Of a DNA stretch of 6,018 nt, positions 5,923 through 6,018 are shown one piece after another. Origin of the DNA: a bacterium (GTDB lineage: Bacteria; Patescibacteria; Dojkabacteria; JAKAPS01; JAJZLI01). Position numbers and translations under genes: made by a program. The notes under the pieces are model-generated. The model made no database searches, was not told the origin of the DNA, and worked only from the letters and a program-made list of their open reading frames with translations. Every line of letters starts with the position of its first letter. Within the stretch, counting starts at the first letter, position 1. The stretch lies in the NCBI GenBank assembly GCA_021809565.1, contig JAJZKG010000033.1, positions 1 to 6,018 of the forward strand, given 5' to 3'.

Positions 5923-6018
5923 CTATCTTATCTTATTCTTAGGTTTTTTCCCAATCTTTCTAAAGATATCAGAAACAGACAAAGAAGATCTACCCTTACT
6001 GCGTCTTCTGGATATAGT
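5923..6018 (-). CDS. rpmH: 50S ribosomal protein L34, C-terminal part with extension
   Basis: Only the last 31 residues and the TAG stop are in the window; the start lies beyond the right edge. The visible sequence begins TISRRRSKGRSSLSV, which matches the L34 C-terminal signature (R-K-V-L-S/A-R-R-R-x-K-G-R-x-x-L-S/T). L34 is a small basic protein of the large ribosomal subunit, usually about 44 residues and ending at or near this LSV. Here about 16 further residues follow (SDIFRKIGKKPKNKIR), giving a strongly basic tail. Its position directly upstream of rnpA on the same strand is the conserved bacterial arrangement and independently supports the call. Confidence 0.85.
   Translation of the reverse strand, partial: TISRRRSKGRSSLSVSDIFRKIGKKPKNKIR

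Overview
The window is AT-rich (roughly 30% GC by eye) and bacterial. It is densely packed, with one intergenic gap above 100 bases. TGA ends three genes at family-consistent C-termini, so the standard bacterial code is used; this argues against lineages that read UGA as glycine. Short gene versions (112-aa RnpA, 284-aa YidC without a large periplasmic domain), AGA/AGG-dominated arginine codons, a type IV pilus cluster and an L34 with a C-terminal extension suggest a small-genome lineage such as Patescibacteria (Candidate Phyla Radiation). That placement is inference; an AT-rich thermophile is not excluded.

Left part, + strand. Bases 1-1465 hold the 3' part of a MacB/FtsX-type ABC transporter permease whose start lies upstream of the window. 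A 104-base gap follows (1466-1569), with a TATAAT word, a perfect 10-bp palindrome and no ribosome binding site before the next gene. Then comes a compact type IV pilus inner-membrane assembly block: a 539-aa protein that joins PilM (actin-like, cytoplasmic) to PilN (membrane anchor plus extracytoplasmic domain) in one chain, a 180-aa PilO, and an unrecognised 84-aa single-pass membrane protein. The three are chained by 4-base ATGA overlaps. Fourteen bases later comes rsmA (ksgA), the 16S rRNA adenine dimethyltransferase.

Right part, - strand. Reading right to left, rpmH (L34, C-terminal 31 residues only), rnpA (RNase P protein) and yidC (membrane insertase) form the widely conserved rpmH-rnpA-yidC order. 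yidC is coupled to rnpA by an ATGA overlap and has a strong GAGGAGG site. yidC and rsmA converge, and their coding ends overlap by 41 bp, which leaves no room for an ordinary terminator.

Functionally, the PilM-N fusion, PilO and perhaps the small protein would form the alignment platform linking the cytoplasmic pilus motor to the pilus. RsmA, L34 and RnpA serve ribosome and tRNA maturation, and YidC inserts membrane proteins. The most distinctive features are the PilM-PilN fusion, the unknown small protein, the Asn-to-Ser change in the RsmA catalytic motif, the convergent gene overlap, and the absence of cysteine from all five + strand proteins.
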